NCBI GenBank assembly: GCA_029204225.1
Contig: CM055101.1
Location: 44,888,180-44,948,179, forward strand
DNA: 60,000 bases
Direction of reading: 5' to 3'
DNA from: Diphasiastrum complanatum
Taxonomy: Eukaryota > Streptophyta > Lycopodiopsida > Lycopodiales > Lycopodiaceae
A program made the translations under genes and the position numbers. The notes beneath the pieces were generated by a model, which saw only the letters and a list, made by a program, of their open reading frames with translations, did no database searches and had not been told where the DNA came from. How positions within the stretch are numbered: the stretch's first letter is position 1; each line of letters starts with the position of its first letter. Of this stretch, positions 56,283 to 60,000 are shown piece by piece.

Positions 56283-57542
56283 CCGATGGTGAGGTCCAAG
56301 GTAGTTGGATCTTGCTTATATAGTGGGATGCAGTCTAGATCTGAAGGATTTGGTCAATCTGATTGGTTGGAAGTGAATTTTAGGCCTTGTATGGTGGTTT
56401 TTCCTTGATAACTTTTTACTCCTTGCATTGATTGACCTGAGATTTTGATAGTAGTTGGATCTGGTGCAAATCTTTTCACTGATCTAGTCTGCGAGGGTTC
56501 TTTAGTTGTCTTGCAGGTAAAAAACCTTGATATCTCTCAGATCTTTGGGAAGTACCACTCACAAGGATCACAGTAGCTGAATCTAGGTCACAGCTAACTC
56601 TGGAATTCTCTATGAGAGTTAACTCTCACACTAAGTAAAAATTTCACTGTATGCGAGGGTCCAAAACCACTATTTTGGCTTGATCTTCACCAAATCTCTA
56701 TACTAACTCTCGCAGGCTTCATGACTGATGGAAATTGACATTCTGAATCGATTGAAATGGTCTGCAAGAGTTCTTACTAGAAGAATTTGCTAGATCTTCA
56801 CTTTTTAGTGATTTTTTAGCACTTAAACTCCATTTTTTGCTCACTGAAATAAAAGTAACTCTCGCAGACTCTTATGTGTCCTGGTCTCACTGAGATGGAA
56901 CTTCAAAATTTTCCACGAGAGTTCTTGCCCAACAGAACTAAAAATTTGAGTGTTTGTGAGGGTTCTTTGGTACTTTCCCGTCTTTTTCTCATAGAGAACT
57001 CTCGCACAGGCACTTAGACAGCAAACTAACTCTTGCAAGCTTCTCTGTGTCCTGGTATTACTGAGATGGAACTTCAGAGGGCTCTGCGAGCGTTTTGGTG
57101 AAGATCTGCATTTTTTTTGGATTTTTACAAGGGTTTTTTGAATTTTTAAGGTTTTTTCTCTAATTTTTGCAATCTGCTTCGAACTAACTCTCGCAGGCTT
57201 CTATGCAAGTCTGAGACAGTACCCTAGAGCTACTGTCAGTTATGCAAGGGTTAATTCTCACTGGTTTTGGAGATATTAAAATTTGATGAAATTTTAGACT
57301 CTTTTCTCTCCAAAATATAGATTGGTGCATTTTTTTGGGTTTTTTGGCTAGTTGGTTTGGGTTTCAAGCCCTTAGAGGCTGTTCAGGGCCTTGTCTACCC
57401 TCTCACCCTCCTCCGCTAGCTGTGAACAGTCTAAACATAGAAAAATACAGAAAACTAGGTCTAAACACCCAAAAATCTACCTAAATCACTCCAAAAAGCA
57501 AGAAATAGCTAAAATGCAGCTATACTAGTTAGTGAAAACCTA
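56283..57542 (-). repeat. Gypsy leader with ~160-bp degenerate repeats
   Basis: Between primer site and gag ATG. The motif ACTAACTCTCGCAGGCTTC or close variants occur at 56702, 56853, 57025 and 57183 (spacing about 151, 172 and 158), with CTGAGATGGAACTTCA at 56897 and 57061. No coding region is seen. It may hold packaging or promoter sequences. Confidence 0.65.
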
Positions 57543-57561
57543 TCCCCGGCAACAGCGCCAC

Positions 57562-58325
<764 letters not shown>

Positions 58326-58327
58326 TC

Positions 58328-59035
58328 AAAGATGAAGAAGTCTACATCGACCAACCTCTCGGTTACATTTGCGAATCACTTGCCACCTATGCCTGCCGAA
58401 TGCACAAAAGCATCTACGGTTTGAAGCAATATGCACAATAGTGGTACAAGAAGAAGGATCATGCTCTACGACCCTTGGGTTTCCAACCACTGATGGCTGA
58501 TTACAATGTATATATAAAGGTTACAAATGGGGAGATCATAATCATTGTTGTCTACGTGGACGAAACATTGATTATGTGTAGAAGCGAAGAGCTAATTGCC
58601 AAAGTGAAGAGCGACATCTCGAAACGTTTTGAGATAACACACTTAGAAAAAGCCAGATGCTACCTAGGCTTGCAAATTGACCATGACTATGACGAAGGAA
58701 AGCTATACCTTCATCAGTCTAGGTACATCTAGAAGATCCTAGATGATTTCGGGATGATAGATTGCAAAGGGACAGACACCCCAATGCTTGCAGGAACAAT
58801 TCTGACAAATGAAGATGGTCCAAAAACCGACGAAGAGAAGGAAGCCATGCAACACATGCCTTATAGGAGGCTAATTGGATCGCTGATGTATCTAGCAGAT
58901 AACACGCGCTTTCGAGTTCGTGTCTGCAGAAATACAAAGGAACTGCCCACAGGCAAAACAGCCCCAGACAATAACCGCCCACATAATGGTTCCAACGAAG
59001 GCCAAGATTCCAAGACACGAAGGTCAAACGAATGA
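58328..59035 (+). pseudogene. Copia RT-RNase H fragment
   Basis: Starts within reverse transcriptase (DEEVYIDQPLGYICES), has an in-frame stop after GLKQYAQ and the active site as VVYVDETLIMC (YVDD changed to YVDE). It continues with KARCYLGLQIDHDYDEGKLY and YRRLIGSLMYLADNTR and then loses homology near 58905. Damaged catalytic site and stops mean it is dead. It may be the far half of the element at 45508-47345, but that cannot be shown. Confidence 0.85.
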
Positions 59036-60000
59036 AGACTCGAAGACAAAGATGAAAAGTTCGAAGACCGAAGGACCTTGAAGGGGAACCCGAAGGCCGA
59101 AGGAAGACACGAAGCCATGAAGCTTGAAACACCCGAAGACCGAAAGATGGTCCATCTTCATGCTCCAAGTACAAAGGAAATCAAGCCAAGTACCAAAAGG
59201 AGTACCACCCCCACGGACAATGGCGACGACAAATGAGTGCTGTTAGAACGTGCTTAACCAACTGTTCTTGTAATCAGTGATTAAACTAAACTCTCTATCC
59301 ATATAAATAGATCAAACACGAAAGAATCGGTTGAACATCAAATTGGTTGAACACCAATGTGAGCTAGGCATAGAACTGCCAGCCGATGTCCAAGAGTCCG
59401 TAAGCGAGATTGTTTGATATAGTTCATGAGAGACATGGCATCTCTTGCACCGATGCGCTGAGTGAGTTTGTCACACATCGCTCTAGAAAAGATCTTTGAT
59501 AATACAGTAGTTGTTATGCACATGCTTATTTTTATTTTGAATGATATCGAATGTTTTGATGTAAGATTGTTGTCTGAACATATTCAGCTATTTATCTTTA
59601 TTCTGCACATTGGATCATTCTTGTTGAATGCTGAAACAAATTTAAAACGTAGGTCAGCACTGTCTGTCTGCACTTTGGAAGATTGTAGATCTGATCTAGT
59701 AGGCAGTAGCCGCCAGTCAGAATCGAACTCTATCTTGGTACAACGAACTCGATTGTTTCGTGCTAAGAAACATATCAATTGCATCAGAGACACAATAGAG
59801 GTTCCAAATAATGCGAACACGAACAATAAGAGTTTGAGGAGTTCGTTTCTGTTTCGTGGTTCATGGAAGCGCACTCAACAAAAACCACTTGTTATTCATG
59901 TACAGATAGAAGCTTATAACATTAGGTAAAATAATTCATTCTTTAAAGCAATACTTATGACTAGATAAAAGTCATATTATTTAGTTTGAAAGGTAGAGCT
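59036..60000. other. Window end, possible LTR remnant
   Basis: No gene recognised. A TGTTAGAACG stretch at 59241 followed by CCATATAAATAGATC (TATA-like, 59299) could be the start of an LTR running out of the window, but no purine tract precedes it and no partner is seen. Confidence 0.25.

Overview
The window is nuclear DNA of a land plant. One host gene is clear: EIF2D (ligatin, eIF2D), on the minus strand. Its eight exons, all with GT-AG junctions, run from the ATG at 42340 to the stop at 6823. They encode 612 residues over 35.5 kb, so about 95% of the gene is intron. Very long introns full of old retroelements, an RRM-type LINE family, Ty1/copia and Ty3/gypsy elements and hAT transposons suggest a large-genome, non-angiosperm plant. 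A fern is my best guess, but nothing seen proves it.

Layout. 1-5 kb: two decayed genes. One is unrecognised (minus); the other is a relic of a beta-class DNA N4/N6 methyltransferase (plus). An 85-bp tRNA-like retroposon follows. 6.8-42.3 kb: EIF2D. Intron 7 and intron 4 carry hAT-type MITEs. Intron 5 holds a 4.3-kb hAT element with an exact 8-bp target duplication, plus a second tRNA-like retroposon. Intron 3 holds LINE pieces, a copia fragment and a nearly complete copia inserted into it. Intron 2 holds a lone LTR, a gypsy integrase scrap and LINE copies. Intron 1 holds a LINE with ORF1 and endonuclease. 42.3-43.3 kb: putative promoter and a hairpin MITE. 43.3-60 kb: a nest of a LINE cut by a copia element, a Tat/Athila-like gypsy element (minus strand) cut by an internally deleted copia, and a further copia reverse-transcriptase fragment.

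Main biological points. (1) The LINE family has an L1-type RRM ORF1, an APE endonuclease, a YADD reverse transcriptase and a (CTTT)n tail. It sits repeatedly next to CT microsatellites, and a new 5' region starts right behind the 3' tail of another copy. This suggests insertion into CT repeats or into its own tails. (2) A prokaryote-like DNA methyltransferase relic lies in the 3' flank. (3) A minimal SINE consists of little more than one tRNA-like unit. (4) A copia family has AG...CT LTR ends. (5) A gypsy element seems to carry a large accessory ORF in place of its polymerase.

The mobile elements do not work with EIF2D. They are insertions tolerated in its introns, and all eight exon reading frames are intact. 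No CRISPR array, rRNA gene or functional tRNA gene was seen.
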